A DNA stretch of 64,000 bases from Paenibacillus anaericanus (lineage in GTDB: Bacteria > Bacillota > Bacilli > Paenibacillales > Paenibacillaceae), in NCBI RefSeq assembly GCF_003994475.1, contig NZ_RZNY01000004.1, forward strand, positions 124,001-188,000. Direction: 5' to 3'. Position 1 is the first letter of the stretch. Each line of letters begins with the position of its first letter. Shown piece by piece: positions 17,328 through 25,772 of the stretch. The notes under the pieces were generated by a model. It did not search any database. It saw nothing but the letters and a program-made list of their open reading frames with translations, and was not told where the DNA came from. A program made the position numbers and the translations under genes.

Positions 17328-18782
17328 CTATATTCGAACAGTAGCCATACTTTCATAAAGCTTGATGTATTCTTTTGTTGAGTCCTCCCACCCTACCGAT
17401 TGAGTCATAACCCTGTTCACTAGCTTATTCCATATATCCTTCTTATGATAAAGCTCGATTGCCTTGCGGATAGTATCAAGCATGACCCATTGACTCGCGT
17501 ATTTGAACGTAAATCCAGTCCCTTCTCCTGTGGATTCATCATATTGTTGTACTGTATCACGCAGGCCACCGGTCTCCCGTATAATAGGTACGGTGCCATA
17601 TCTCATTCCAATCAATTGGCTGATGCCGCAGGCTTCTGTGTATGAAGGCATTAGGAATATATCCGATGCTGCATAGGTTTTGTAGGCGATATCGTCGCTA
17701 TAGGTTGAATAATACATCTTGTCTGGAAAAGACTCCTTTATGTGCTTGAACAAATAATCATAATATGGAATGCCATCACCAATAACGATAAATTGCAAGT
17801 CTTCCTTCAGAAGTTCATGATATGATTTTTCGATCAAATAGAGCCCTTTGGTTATTTCCAATCTAGAAATGATCGCTACGATAGGTACATCCGATCTAAC
17901 CGGAAGGCCAAACGCTTCCTGCAATCTCTTCTTATTCTCTGCCTTGCCTTCCATATGCTGTGCATCAAAGTTTGCAAATAACCGCTTATCCGCAGCCGGA
18001 TTATTCTCATCCAGATCAATACCATTCAGTATGCCATGCAGATTTCTTCTACGCTTATGCAACGTCTCTGTTAGAGGTTCGATATTCATTGGCGAAATTT
18101 TGCTAATCTCTTTAGCGTAACTTGGACTCACCGTGCTCACTACATCAGCCAACATGATCCCTACCTTCATACAATTGACCTGGTCATAGTAGTCTAGTCC
18201 TTGTTCAACAAAGAAATCCCAGTCCACATTCAGAATTTCCGTAGTCAGTTTCTTATTGAAGACACCTTGATACAATAACGCATGGATCGTAAATAGTGAT
18301 TTCATACCCTTATAGAATTCCAATTGGCCATACTGAGTTCTTAAGAAAAAAGGTATAAATCCGGTTAACCAATCGTTACAGTGTAGAATATCAGGCGTGA
18401 ATGATAACATGGGGAGTGACTCTAACGCTGCTTTACAAAAGAAAACAAACCTTTCCATTTCATCGTCGTAATCATAGATTCGCTCACGATTGAAGTAAAA
18501 CGGATTGTCGATAAAATAGATAATGTTCCCATTATAATCGATACGTTCCAAGCTATAGGTTACCTTTTTACCAGCAAACTGAATTGAATAAGATTGAATA
18601 AATTTAAGTTCATGACCGTATTTCTCCTCAATACCTCGGAACTTGGGCATCATGATTCGCACATCATATCCCTGTTCCCGAAGCGACTTCGGTAAAAAGG
18701 ATGAAACATCCGCTAATCCCCCTGTTTTGGCAAATGGGAATACTTCCGTCGAAAGGTATAACACTTTTGGCGTATTGTTCAT
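17328..18782 (-). CDS. glgA: Glycogen synthase, GT5 family
   Basis: About 484 residues, normal for bacterial GlgA, which adds glucose from ADP-glucose to alpha-1,4-glucan. The ADP-binding K-x-G-G-L loop is AKTGGLADV near residues 18-26. The C-terminal half has TEACGISQLIGMRYGTVPII, with the conserved glutamates of GT-B enzymes. I use the ATG at 18782 (MNNTPKVLYLSTEVFPF) behind GGGGAGGAATTG; a further 12 upstream codons lack a site. No glgB, glgC, glgD or glgP is adjacent, so this is an orphan copy. It lies between two dif-like sites with a recombinase gene divergent from it. Confidence 0.92.
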   Translation of the reverse strand: MNNTPKVLYLSTEVFPFAKTGGLADVSSFLPKSLREQGYDVRIMMPKFRGIEEKYGHELKFIQSYSIQFAGKKVTYSLERIDYNGNIIYFIDNPFYFNRERIYDYDDEMERFVFFCKAALESLPMLSFTPDILHCNDWLTGFIPFFLRTQYGQLEFYKGMKSLFTIHALLYQGVFNKKLTTEILNVDWDFFVEQGLDYYDQVNCMKVGIMLADVVSTVSPSYAKEISKISPMNIEPLTETLHKRRRNLHGILNGIDLDENNPAADKRLFANFDAQHMEGKAENKKRLQEAFGLPVRSDVPIVAIISRLEITKGLYLIEKSYHELLKEDLQFIVIGDGIPYYDYLFKHIKESFPDKMYYSTYSDDIAYKTYAASDIFLMPSYTEACGISQLIGMRYGTVPIIRETGGLRDTVQQYDESTGEGTGFTFKYASQWVMLDTIRKAIELYHKKDIWNKLVNRVMTQSVGWEDSTKEYIKLYESMATVRI

Positions 18783-19012
18783 TTTACAATTCCTCCCCAG
18801 AGTTATTATATTGTGCAAGTCTAAGTAGGCTTTAATAGGCTGTATATCAACAACACTAGCAAACTTACAAAAAGTATTTTCCAGATTATACCTCCCATTT
18901 CATTAATGTACAAGTCTTGAGAATTAATTTTTAGGGGTTGAATTTTTATATCCATGGGCATTCATGCCTATCTCTCTTCTACGGGGTATTCTTATAATTT
19001 AATAGCTGATAT
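18783..19012. other. Divergent intergenic region
   Basis: AT-rich spacer between the glgA start and the recombinase start. It must hold both promoters, but I see no -35/-10 pair I would defend. It ends with the 19013-19042 palindrome. Confidence 0.5.
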
Positions 19013-19042
19013 AATTGCATTAAATCTATATTTAATGCAATT
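19013..19042. repeat. Perfect 13-bp inverted repeat before the recombinase gene
   Basis: AATTGCATTAAAT and ATTTAATGCAATT around CTAT. It lies 32 bp before the recombinase ATG, where an operator or translation-controlling hairpin could act. Confidence 0.6.
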
Positions 19043-19074
19043 TAACTTCAAATCGATTGAATAGGCGGGATTCG

Positions 19075-20013
19075 ATGATAGATCCAACAACTTTAGAGCC
19101 ATATGAGCGCGAAATTCACCTATTTTTGATTTACATGAAGGACCGTGAATATTCGAAAGACACCCAAAAAGCATATATGCATGATCTGAAACATTTTCTA
19201 CATCATTTACATGGAAAAGTTATTCCAGAGGTTTCAGATATCGATATTATGGAGCATCTCTCTAATGTGAGAGAATCAGGTGCAGGTGCCAGATACCGGA
19301 ATAGATGTCAATCGGCTATCCGCCTCTTTTTCAAAGTGATGATTAAATTTAATGTAACCAAACATAACCCTACGATGGACATTGAAAAGGCAAAGGTCGA
19401 AAAGAAACGAAAACCAACGTTTCTCGAGAAGCAATACCTGGATGCATCTATGCAGCAAGTGAAAGGCAAATATTTAGTGCGCGATGTGTCCATCATCGCT
19501 TTGATGTCTTATGCTGGGCTTCGAGTAAGTGAAATCGTCCGATTAAACACTATAGACGTTAATTTTGAGCGATCGGAGATTGGTGTACTAGGAAAAGGCG
19601 AAAAGTGGCGTTATATCCCCCTCCCCCCGGAGTTGACTCAACTACTACAACTTTGTCTTTCTGAGCGAATTCCACCTAAGGGAAAAAAAGATGAGATGGC
19701 CTTCTTCATTTCGCAGTTTGGTCGGAGAATTAGCAAACGTATGGTACAAACCATTTCTGAGAAAACATTTAACTCATTAATTGAAGAGTTTCCTCAATTA
19801 CAAGGAATGAAGCTATCCGCACATAAATTAAGACACTCCTTCGCCACAGACCTCTTACGCAACGGCGCAGATCTACGGGCGGTCCAAGAACTTCTTGGTC
19901 ATGAAGATATATCTACTACGCAAATCTACACGCATGTGTTCGATGAAGCTAAAAGAAAAGCGATGGGCAATGTTCGTCCGGCGCTACCTGTTTTTATTCA
20001 AAAGGAGAATTAA
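19075..20013 (+). CDS. XerC/XerD-like tyrosine recombinase
   Basis: 312 residues, the size of XerC, XerD and CodV. The N-terminal SAM-like domain (about 1-105) binds the core site. The catalytic set is complete: R150 (GLRVSE), K174 (LGKGEK), H250 and R253 (HKLRH), H276 (LLGHED) and nucleophile Y285 (TQIYTH). The ATG at 19075 follows AGGCGGG by 5 nt; a TTG at 19057 is upstream of that site. It lies 28 bp from a dif-like site and shares the intergenic region with glgA. The housekeeping Xer genes normally sit with topA/codY or with other genes, so this is probably an additional recombinase; a host Xer role cannot be ruled out. Confidence 0.9.
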   Translation: MIDPTTLEPYEREIHLFLIYMKDREYSKDTQKAYMHDLKHFLHHLHGKVIPEVSDIDIMEHLSNVRESGAGARYRNRCQSAIRLFFKVMIKFNVTKHNPTMDIEKAKVEKKRKPTFLEKQYLDASMQQVKGKYLVRDVSIIALMSYAGLRVSEIVRLNTIDVNFERSEIGVLGKGEKWRYIPLPPELTQLLQLCLSERIPPKGKKDEMAFFISQFGRRISKRMVQTISEKTFNSLIEEFPQLQGMKLSAHKLRHSFATDLLRNGADLRAVQELLGHEDISTTQIYTHVFDEAKRKAMGNVRPALPVFIQKEN

Positions 20014-20040
20014 TGAAAAATCGTTCTCTTTTTGCGATTA

Positions 20041-20068
20041 GGTTACCATAACTTTTATTATGTTAACC
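20041..20068 (+). repeat. dif-like palindromic site 2
   Basis: Left arm GGTTACCATAA, 6-bp centre CTTTTA, right arm TTATGTTAACC. The palindrome extends to 14 bp per arm (20038-20071) with one mismatch. The right arm shares TTATGTTAAC with site 1; the centres differ. It starts 27 bp after the recombinase stop. Confidence 0.6.
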
Positions 20069-20080
20069 TAATTGGTAGAG

Positions 20081-20109
20081 TTATACTGTTTTAACCAACT
20101 TTATACTGT
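20081..20109 (+). repeat. Direct repeat TTATACTGT beside dif-like site 2
   Basis: TTATACTGT occurs at 20081-20089 and 20101-20109, exactly 20 bp apart, i.e. on the same DNA face. Such spacing suits arm-type or accessory protein sites of a recombinase (inference). Confidence 0.4.
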
Positions 20110-20139
20110 GGACCCTGAAATATTTATTTAAAACATATA

Positions 20140-20164
20140 AACCCACTCTGCTCGGGAGTGGGTT
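20140..20164. terminator. Intrinsic terminator between convergent genes
   Basis: AACCCACTC/GAGTGGGTT arms with a 7-nt loop, followed by T-rich sequence both ways. It lies between the recombinase and the HAD gene. Confidence 0.6.
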
Positions 20165-20208
20165 CCATTATGTGTATTTTTATGTATGATTCCATAACAA
20201 CTACTATA

Positions 20209-20961
20209 TTAATCAAGTTCTAACATAAGTTCCTTAATTTTTAGAATGACTTGTTGTTCTTCATTAACCACTTTATCTGTAGCGACTTGCATGAGGGCAG
20301 GATGTTCTCCAACACAAACGGAACGCATCGCATGTTTGAACATCGACATATCATTTGCATCATTACCAAAGGCAATATATTGTTGCGGTTCGATGCTAAG
20401 CTCTTGAAGTCCTGCCCATTTATCGACACCTTGCGGGCTGATATCAATAATACCTTCATTACCGTGTATATAGATTACGAGCGGTAATTGCTGCAACTCC
20501 TCTAGCAATTGCTGCTCATTTAAGCTATGTAGAATTACTACTTTCACAATTTCATTTAGCTCATCTAAAGGTACATTTTTCGCACGTTGCTCAGGGTCCA
20601 CATTTCGCCATATCGGATGCTCGTTATGACCTGTATAAGCATAATCCCACTTGCTATCAACTAAATAATCGGCCTCGTAAGTTCTCAATAACCTAACGAT
20701 CTTGTCAGCTAGCTGTTTATCGAAATGAATCGTTGAAATGATCTCTCCACCCGTTGCCACAAATGCACCATTCCCACCTGTCATCGGAAACTGTTGCATA
20801 TGTGCCGGTAATATTGGTAACAAATCTCGTATAGGTCTGGCTGAGGCAAAGACTATTTCATGTCCTTGACCCACCAAGGAGTCTAAGACCTGTACCATAT
20901 CTTCACTTAAAGGCTTACCTTTAAAGCAAATTGTTCCATCTAAATCAAACACCATTTTCAT
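20209..20961 (-). CDS. HAD hydrolase, Cof/IIB type
   Basis: 250 residues of a Cof-type haloacid dehalogenase phosphatase. Motif I is FDLDGTI at residues 5-11, motif II FASARP around 58-63, and motif IV FGNDANDMSMF near 198-208. These enzymes dephosphorylate sugar phosphates, flavins or pyridoxal phosphate in the cytoplasm; the substrate is unknown. GAGGAGG precedes the ATG. A single gene. Confidence 0.88.
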   Translation of the reverse strand: MKMVFDLDGTICFKGKPLSEDMVQVLDSLVGQGHEIVFASARPIRDLLPILPAHMQQFPMTGGNGAFVATGGEIISTIHFDKQLADKIVRLLRTYEADYLVDSKWDYAYTGHNEHPIWRNVDPEQRAKNVPLDELNEIVKVVILHSLNEQQLLEELQQLPLVIYIHGNEGIIDISPQGVDKWAGLQELSIEPQQYIAFGNDANDMSMFKHAMRSVCVGEHPALMQVATDKVVNEEQQVILKIKELMLELD

Positions 20962-21077
20962 CGGATTAGCCTCCTCTTTTTTATCTAATCATAACAGCTT
21001 CCAGTATAATAAAAAGGACAGATGTCCAAAAAGGAGTAAACGTTTGGATGTACTTTCGAAAGGTCTAAGATATGAAT

Positions 21078-21104
21078 AAGGAATGGAGATCTTCCCCATT
21101 CCTT
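21078..21104 (-). terminator. Intrinsic terminator after the TVP38 gene
   Basis: Perfect arms AAGGAATGG and CCATTCCTT. On the plus strand GATCTTTTT follows; on the minus strand the hairpin ends the TVP38 gene transcript 36 bp after its stop. Confidence 0.6.
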
Positions 21105-21139
21105 TGATCTTTTTATTATTTTATAGACTCCGATGTTCC

Positions 21140-21823
21140 TTAACCTCCAAATTCACTTGTCTCTCCCCTAGTCCTCTTGATACGCTTCGATCTAATTCTC
21201 CATAGGATCAATACCAATAGAACAATGATAGCACCTAAGATCAGTAAGACATTATTTTCAAGTTGGACAGACCATAGCCCTTTGACAATCAAAGAGATAG
21301 CGAAGAAAAAAATCATATTTCCGGTTATTGTACCTATTATAAATGGCCTTAAAGGAACCGCACTAACACCCGCCGCAATATTGATCAAACTAGTAGGTGC
21401 AAAGGGAAATACTCTGCCTAAAAACACAAATAAAAAGCCCTTGTTTTCAACCTTGGTCCACTTTTGATATTTAGGGTTAAGATGTTTTAGTAGTAGGTCT
21501 TGAAACCAATAACGCGCCATCAAGAAAGCCAATATTCCTCCGATTACACTACTTACCCAACTCCACAAATAACCATTTACGAATCCGAACAAGGAGATAT
21601 TAACTGAGATCACTAGAATTAAAGGAATGATTGTAAATAAATTCTGGACAACCATAATACCCAGCATAATGAGCAAAATGAGAAAAAGGTTCCCATTGGA
21701 CATTTTACGGATCTGGTTTAAATCAACCTGAAGTAAAGTCGAAAAACCATCTGATTTAAATAAAATAATTAGAACAATTATTAGGATGACAAAGGAGATC
21801 ATGCGTAATGATTTTTTGCGAAT
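21140..21823 (-). CDS. TVP38/TMEM64 (VTT domain) membrane protein, probable AUU start
   Basis: About 227 residues with five or six membrane helices and the VTT-domain signatures (FTIIPLILVISVNISLFGF, then GRVFPFAPTSLINIAAGVS). Members act in lipid handling at membranes; the exact role in bacilli is unclear. The first ATG, at 21802, has no ribosome binding site. AAAGGAGG is 8 nt upstream of an ATT codon at 21823-21821 in the same frame, which would add RKKSLR after the start, a typical family N-terminus. I therefore place the start at ATT. Confidence 0.8.
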   Translation of the reverse strand: MRKKSLRMISFVILIIVLIILFKSDGFSTLLQVDLNQIRKMSNGNLFLILLIMLGIMVVQNLFTIIPLILVISVNISLFGFVNGYLWSWVSSVIGGILAFLMARYWFQDLLLKHLNPKYQKWTKVENKGFLFVFLGRVFPFAPTSLINIAAGVSAVPLRPFIIGTITGNMIFFFAISLIVKGLWSVQLENNVLLILGAIIVLLVLILWRIRSKRIKRTRGETSEFGG

Positions 21824-21842
21824 TGAAGTCCCCTCCTTTTAC

Positions 21843-22100
21843 TTACACAGCGAATCCATCTACATCCATATAATTAATCACATTAACTATTACATTCTAA
21901 TATACTTAACCAATAAACTACTATCAAGAGTAACCCCTACTATGAGTAGGTTAAATTCAACTTATTCCAGCTCCTTCATAGTCTATTCCCTAGATATTCC
22001 CCTTAAGCAAAGTAAGGATGAATATTTACCTTTTATCATAACACCTTACATAAACTGAAAATCAACTGGACCGATACGAAGGAAAGATAATCTAGAAAAC
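21843..22100. other. AT-rich gene-free stretch
   Basis: No coding frame with a ribosome binding site on either strand and no clear repeat. It probably holds the TVP38 promoter. Confidence 0.5.
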
Positions 22101-22103
22101 GAC

Positions 22104-22142
22104 AAAGAAGCAAAGATAGAAATAACCCTTCTTCGCTTCTTT
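22104..22142 (-). terminator. Intrinsic terminator of the EamA gene
   Basis: AAAGAAGC/GCTTCTTT arms, 36 bp beyond the EamA stop on the minus strand, followed by GTCGTTTTC. Confidence 0.5.
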
Positions 22143-22178
22143 TAATGTATAGAAATTATCGATTTGTTTATTTCCTGG

Positions 22179-23090
22179 TTATCTCGTGTGACTAACTTGT
22201 ACACTATCTCCTGAAAAATTTCGGTTAGATACAAAAACGCCAAACAGAATTAGAACCCCTCCAATTAATTGAGCTCCATGAATCGCATCTCCTAATAGGT
22301 AGTGACCCGCGACCAAGGAAATAAAGGGTGGGATATTCATGAACATAGCTGCTGTTCCAGGCCCCGTAATCGCTACACCACGTGTCCACCATATATTAGA
22401 GGTTGCCGTGATCAAGGCCAGTACCAGCAATATCAGCCATATTGTGACGCTGCTACTGACGATTAAGTTACCGCTAAACACATCTAGACCAGCAACAGGC
22501 GCCATCAAGGCAATACTTAGTCCTCCTGAGATGATGTTAATAGAGGTCAGTGACAGCGTCTTGGCTATAATCGGAGTATACATCATGCTAATCGTCATAC
22601 CTAGCATAGCGATTAATAAATATACGTCTCCAGACGATAAACTGAATTTCCCACCACCAAAACTGATGATGATAACCACACCAATCATACCAAGAATGCC
22701 TCCGGCAAGCTTGCCAGCCGTCCAAGGTGTCTTGAGAAATATCCTTTCCATGAACACAGCAACTAGTGGTGCTACCGCATAGATAAGTGAAGCATTTGCC
22801 GCAGATGATAGCTGAAGCCCTTTAAAATATAAAGGTTGTTGAATCAAAGTGCCGAATACGGAGGATGCCACCATAAGTAGCCATTCCTTCTTCGTTGGTC
22901 TTCTTAACACACCTTTACTATAGAGCAAAGCAATCACGATAAGCCAAGTCAAACCCATGCGAGCGAAGGATAGGAAGGTCGGAGAGAAGAAATTCAATAG
23001 ATAAGCGCTCATGATATAGCTACAACCCCAAAGCACTGCAACTCCAAAAAGTCCTAGTCGAGCCGATTTATAAACTGACATTAGACGCAT
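22179..23090 (-). CDS. EamA/DMT-family transporter
   Basis: 303 residues with ten hydrophobic helices in two EamA repeats. Typical pieces are YKSARLGLFGVAVLWGCSYI at the N-terminus and MNIPPFISLVAGHYLLGDAI in the second half. Drug/metabolite transporters export amino acids or other small molecules; substrate unknown. It starts 28 bp after the tandem DUF427 gene and is probably co-transcribed. The ribosome binding site is weak and the second ATG (22 nt in) is possible. Confidence 0.85.
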   Translation of the reverse strand: MRLMSVYKSARLGLFGVAVLWGCSYIMSAYLLNFFSPTFLSFARMGLTWLIVIALLYSKGVLRRPTKKEWLLMVASSVFGTLIQQPLYFKGLQLSSAANASLIYAVAPLVAVFMERIFLKTPWTAGKLAGGILGMIGVVIIISFGGGKFSLSSGDVYLLIAMLGMTISMMYTPIIAKTLSLTSINIISGGLSIALMAPVAGLDVFSGNLIVSSSVTIWLILLVLALITATSNIWWTRGVAITGPGTAAMFMNIPPFISLVAGHYLLGDAIHGAQLIGGVLILFGVFVSNRNFSGDSVQVSHTR

Positions 23091-23118
23091 TTCACTAGGC
23101 TAGAGAAAACCGAATTCA

Positions 23119-23940
23119 TTATTTATCTCCAACCTTCTTGTATGGCAAACGGTCTTTACTTTGTAATGACCATTTCTCCCCATCGATATAGATGGCATCT
23201 ACTTCTTCATTGTAAAAGCTTAGTCTACCCGCAATTTCATGAACCTCTGGTAGAGCTTCGGCATAACTCCAAACTACATCTCTATATTCTTTCCCACCCA
23301 CTTGAATCGAATGATAGGAAGCCACGCCTTTATAAGGGCAACGAGTTATCGTATCTGACGGCACAAGATGATCGAAGTTAACATCCTCTTGTGGCAAATA
23401 GAACCGCGGAGTCAAGCCCGTTTCAAATAGGACTACGGATGAACGACTCTCCGCAATTACCCGCCCACCTACAACTACTTTAATATGCCTCGTGCTTGGA
23501 AGAGCATCGATTCTAGTATAGGGGTCCCTTGCATGAACATATATCTCCTCTTCCTCCTCGAACCATGCATCTGCCTTATTCCATACGAAGGAGACATACC
23601 CTGTAAGAATAGAACTAAGTTGAGGTGGGTTTAAATAACTCCAAGCCGCATTTTCCACAACCCGATCGCCAACTCTAATCGACCAATAGGTGGCTTCACC
23701 CTTATTAGAATCCTCTTTTCGATAATCCGATACTTCAAAGAGGTCACTTCGAACATCTTCTTTTGGAAAATAGTATACAGGCAGCTTTCCCGTCTCCGTT
23801 ATAGATAGAACCCGTTTACTATCCGCAATATATACATCACCGAGTTTCACGCGAATCCATTTCGGACTTCGTTCAGCTCTAATCTGCCAGTCCTCACTAT
23901 AATGATCTCTAAGATTCCATTGGGGATCATGATGAGCCAT
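23119..23940 (-). CDS. Tandem DUF427 protein A
   Basis: 273 residues made of two DUF427 domains (about residues 25-125 and 140-255). Each has an adSkr/aeSrs strand, a YxPxEDV motif (YYFPKEDV, FYLPQEDV) and a WSY motif; the second also has CPYKGVASY. DUF427 has no firm function; the fold is a small beta-barrel. A second tandem copy is at 33475-34281, and the two genes bracket the histidase/urocanase-like operon. GGAGCGATT precedes the ATG. Confidence 0.85.
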   Translation of the reverse strand: MAHHDPQWNLRDHYSEDWQIRAERSPKWIRVKLGDVYIADSKRVLSITETGKLPVYYFPKEDVRSDLFEVSDYRKEDSNKGEATYWSIRVGDRVVENAAWSYLNPPQLSSILTGYVSFVWNKADAWFEEEEEIYVHARDPYTRIDALPSTRHIKVVVGGRVIAESRSSVVLFETGLTPRFYLPQEDVNFDHLVPSDTITRCPYKGVASYHSIQVGGKEYRDVVWSYAEALPEVHEIAGRLSFYNEEVDAIYIDGEKWSLQSKDRLPYKKVGDK

Positions 23941-23974
23941 AGTAATCGCTCCTTAATTTAATTTGGTATATATA

Positions 23975-24203
23975 GCTCAATGTCAAAATCAGTGCTTGAA
24001 AAAATATAACGTAGATATAACCGCTCCGCGGACGGATTATCCTTACGATCGCTGTTGCCTCCAAATTTGTTTGAATATATCGCTATAGCGGTATAAATTT
24101 GGAGGCAAAGGCGAACGCTTCGCTTCTTCAGGACAATTCCGCCCTCTCCGCTATGATCTGCATATACTTTTTCTAATTACAAACAATGATTACAGTATTG
24201 AGC
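23975..24203. mobile_element. MITE-like intergenic repeat, copy 1
   Basis: 229 bp, ends GCTCAAT... and ...ATTGAGC as imperfect terminal inverted repeats. The core (CGGACGGATTATCCTTACGA onward) is repeated nearly word for word at 49431 onward. An internal hairpin pairs GCCTCCAAATTT with AAATTTGGAGGC. It encodes no protein. It fills the gap between the DUF427 gene and the operon end. No target duplication is clear. Confidence 0.7.
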
Positions 24204-24242
24204 AGTAAATATAATAAACTTAAACTATTGAACCTCTTATAC

Positions 24243-25772
24243 TTAATTCACTAACGAAACGCTCGAATCTCTCACTTTAGCTAACAACTTACCGCTTTTA
24301 AACAACTGGTAAGTTTGCTCGATATCTATGCTTAAATTTCGATCCTCCGCTAGAAACGGGACAACTGATCGAATGGATTCATAAGCAGCCTTTGTCCCTC
24401 TTCCAAGTTTTAATCCATTACGTAGATCAATGGCCTGCACTGCATGTAGAGCTTCAATTCCGATAATGTAATACAGTCGATCGATAATATCTCTTGTCTT
24501 TGCAACTACATAAGGCGAGTTCGCCGCATGATCTTCTATATCACCCGCTAATGAGAAATAATCCGCTGAAGCCGGATTAGACAAATGGCGAATTTCCGCA
24601 TCTAGTGCTGTTATCGTCTTCTGGACTGTGCAGTAGCCAATGGATTTGTCCTCATCTGCCGTCAGAAACCGACTCAATCCTGTAAACGAAGGTGTCCCTA
24701 GTTTAATCGTCCGGTAACAGGCATTTTTGGACACATGATGTAGCGCACTTCCTAGCATTTCGAAGCCCAACGTCCAAGATACAGACTCAAAATTAGCGCA
24801 GGACAAAATCCTTTTCTCCTCAAGTAGCACACAGGGATTATCATCGGAACTATTCAGATGGATCTGGAGTTGCTCCTTCGTATAATGAAATGCATCATAT
24901 GCAGCACCATGTATCTGACATCCACCACGGAAGCTCAGAGGATCTTGTAGAGAATCAGCTTGATTCGACTCCCATAGATCACTCTGTTCAAGAATATCTC
25001 TTACATGAGCTACACTTTTCAACTGTCCCTGATAAGGTCTCACTAGATGAACGGCTTCATCAAGCGGACTTACATTGCCGCGCAATGCTTCGAGTGATAG
25101 AGCATATACGATATCAGCGAGCTCGAGCAATTCTTCGCATGCATGCAGTGCTAGGGCACCCGTACCTGCTGAAAGTGCATTAGAGCTTACGATAGCAAGC
25201 CCATCCTTAGGCCCAAGTATGAGCGGCTTAAGTCCTTCCTTATCCATCGCACTCCCTGTAGTGAATCGCTCTCCGTTCACCTTCACCTCACCCTCGCCAA
25301 TAAAGGCAAGCCCAATATGTGATAGGGTAGTGATATCTGCTGCTCCAACAGAACCTTTAAGCGGGAGTACCGGATGAATCCCAAGATTAAGGAATTCCAT
25401 ATATCGCTCTACTATCGCAGGTTGCACACCTGTACAACCTAGCAACAGTGAGTTCAATCTGACCAGCATGACGGCCCGCACTTCTTCTTCTGCCGCTTCC
25501 GCTCCAACCCCTGTCGAGTGTGACAAAATCAGATTACGATTAAATCGCTCGAAGAATTCCTTATCAATTACTTTATCTTTGTTCCAACCTACTCCACGGT
25601 TAAGACCGTATACAGGAACATCCTGATCTGCGAGTTCGAAGATCAGTTCACGGGACGCCCTTACCCTTGCCATAGCTTCTTCCGCAATTTGAATAGGTCT
25701 TCCCCCGTAAGCAACGGTGTACACATCTTGCACAGTCAGACTCCGTCCATCGAGTACGAGAACACTAGACAT
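24243..25772 (-). CDS. Histidase-family lyase without the MIO triad (ergothionase-like candidate)
   Basis: About 509 residues, the usual length of histidine ammonia-lyase (HAL). It keeps the HAL frame: VYGLNRGVG at 54-62 with the active-site tyrosine, and LLLGCTGVQPAIV. At the cofactor site HAL has GSVGASGDLAPLAH, from which Ala-Ser-Gly makes the MIO group. Here residues 140-152 read GSVGAADITTLSH: one residue is missing and no Ser-Gly pair exists. MIO-dependent deamination is thus unlikely. Ergothionases are HAL homologues that eliminate trimethylamine from ergothioneine without MIO, and the operon (Opu-type importer, urocanase homologue, DUF917) fits that. The ATG at 25772 overlaps the DUF917 stop by 8 bp. 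Confidence 0.75.
   Translation of the reverse strand: MSSVLVLDGRSLTVQDVYTVAYGGRPIQIAEEAMARVRASRELIFELADQDVPVYGLNRGVGWNKDKVIDKEFFERFNRNLILSHSTGVGAEAAEEEVRAVMLVRLNSLLLGCTGVQPAIVERYMEFLNLGIHPVLPLKGSVGAADITTLSHIGLAFIGEGEVKVNGERFTTGSAMDKEGLKPLILGPKDGLAIVSSNALSAGTGALALHACEELLELADIVYALSLEALRGNVSPLDEAVHLVRPYQGQLKSVAHVRDILEQSDLWESNQADSLQDPLSFRGGCQIHGAAYDAFHYTKEQLQIHLNSSDDNPCVLLEEKRILSCANFESVSWTLGFEMLGSALHHVSKNACYRTIKLGTPSFTGLSRFLTADEDKSIGYCTVQKTITALDAEIRHLSNPASADYFSLAGDIEDHAANSPYVVAKTRDIIDRLYYIIGIEALHAVQAIDLRNGLKLGRGTKAAYESIRSVVPFLAEDRNLSIDIEQTYQLFKSGKLLAKVRDSSVSLVN

Noticed and set aside
22339..22782. Plus-strand frame of 147 codons
   Set aside because: Shadow of the EamA transporter gene; Pro/Ile/Thr-rich translation and no ribosome binding site.
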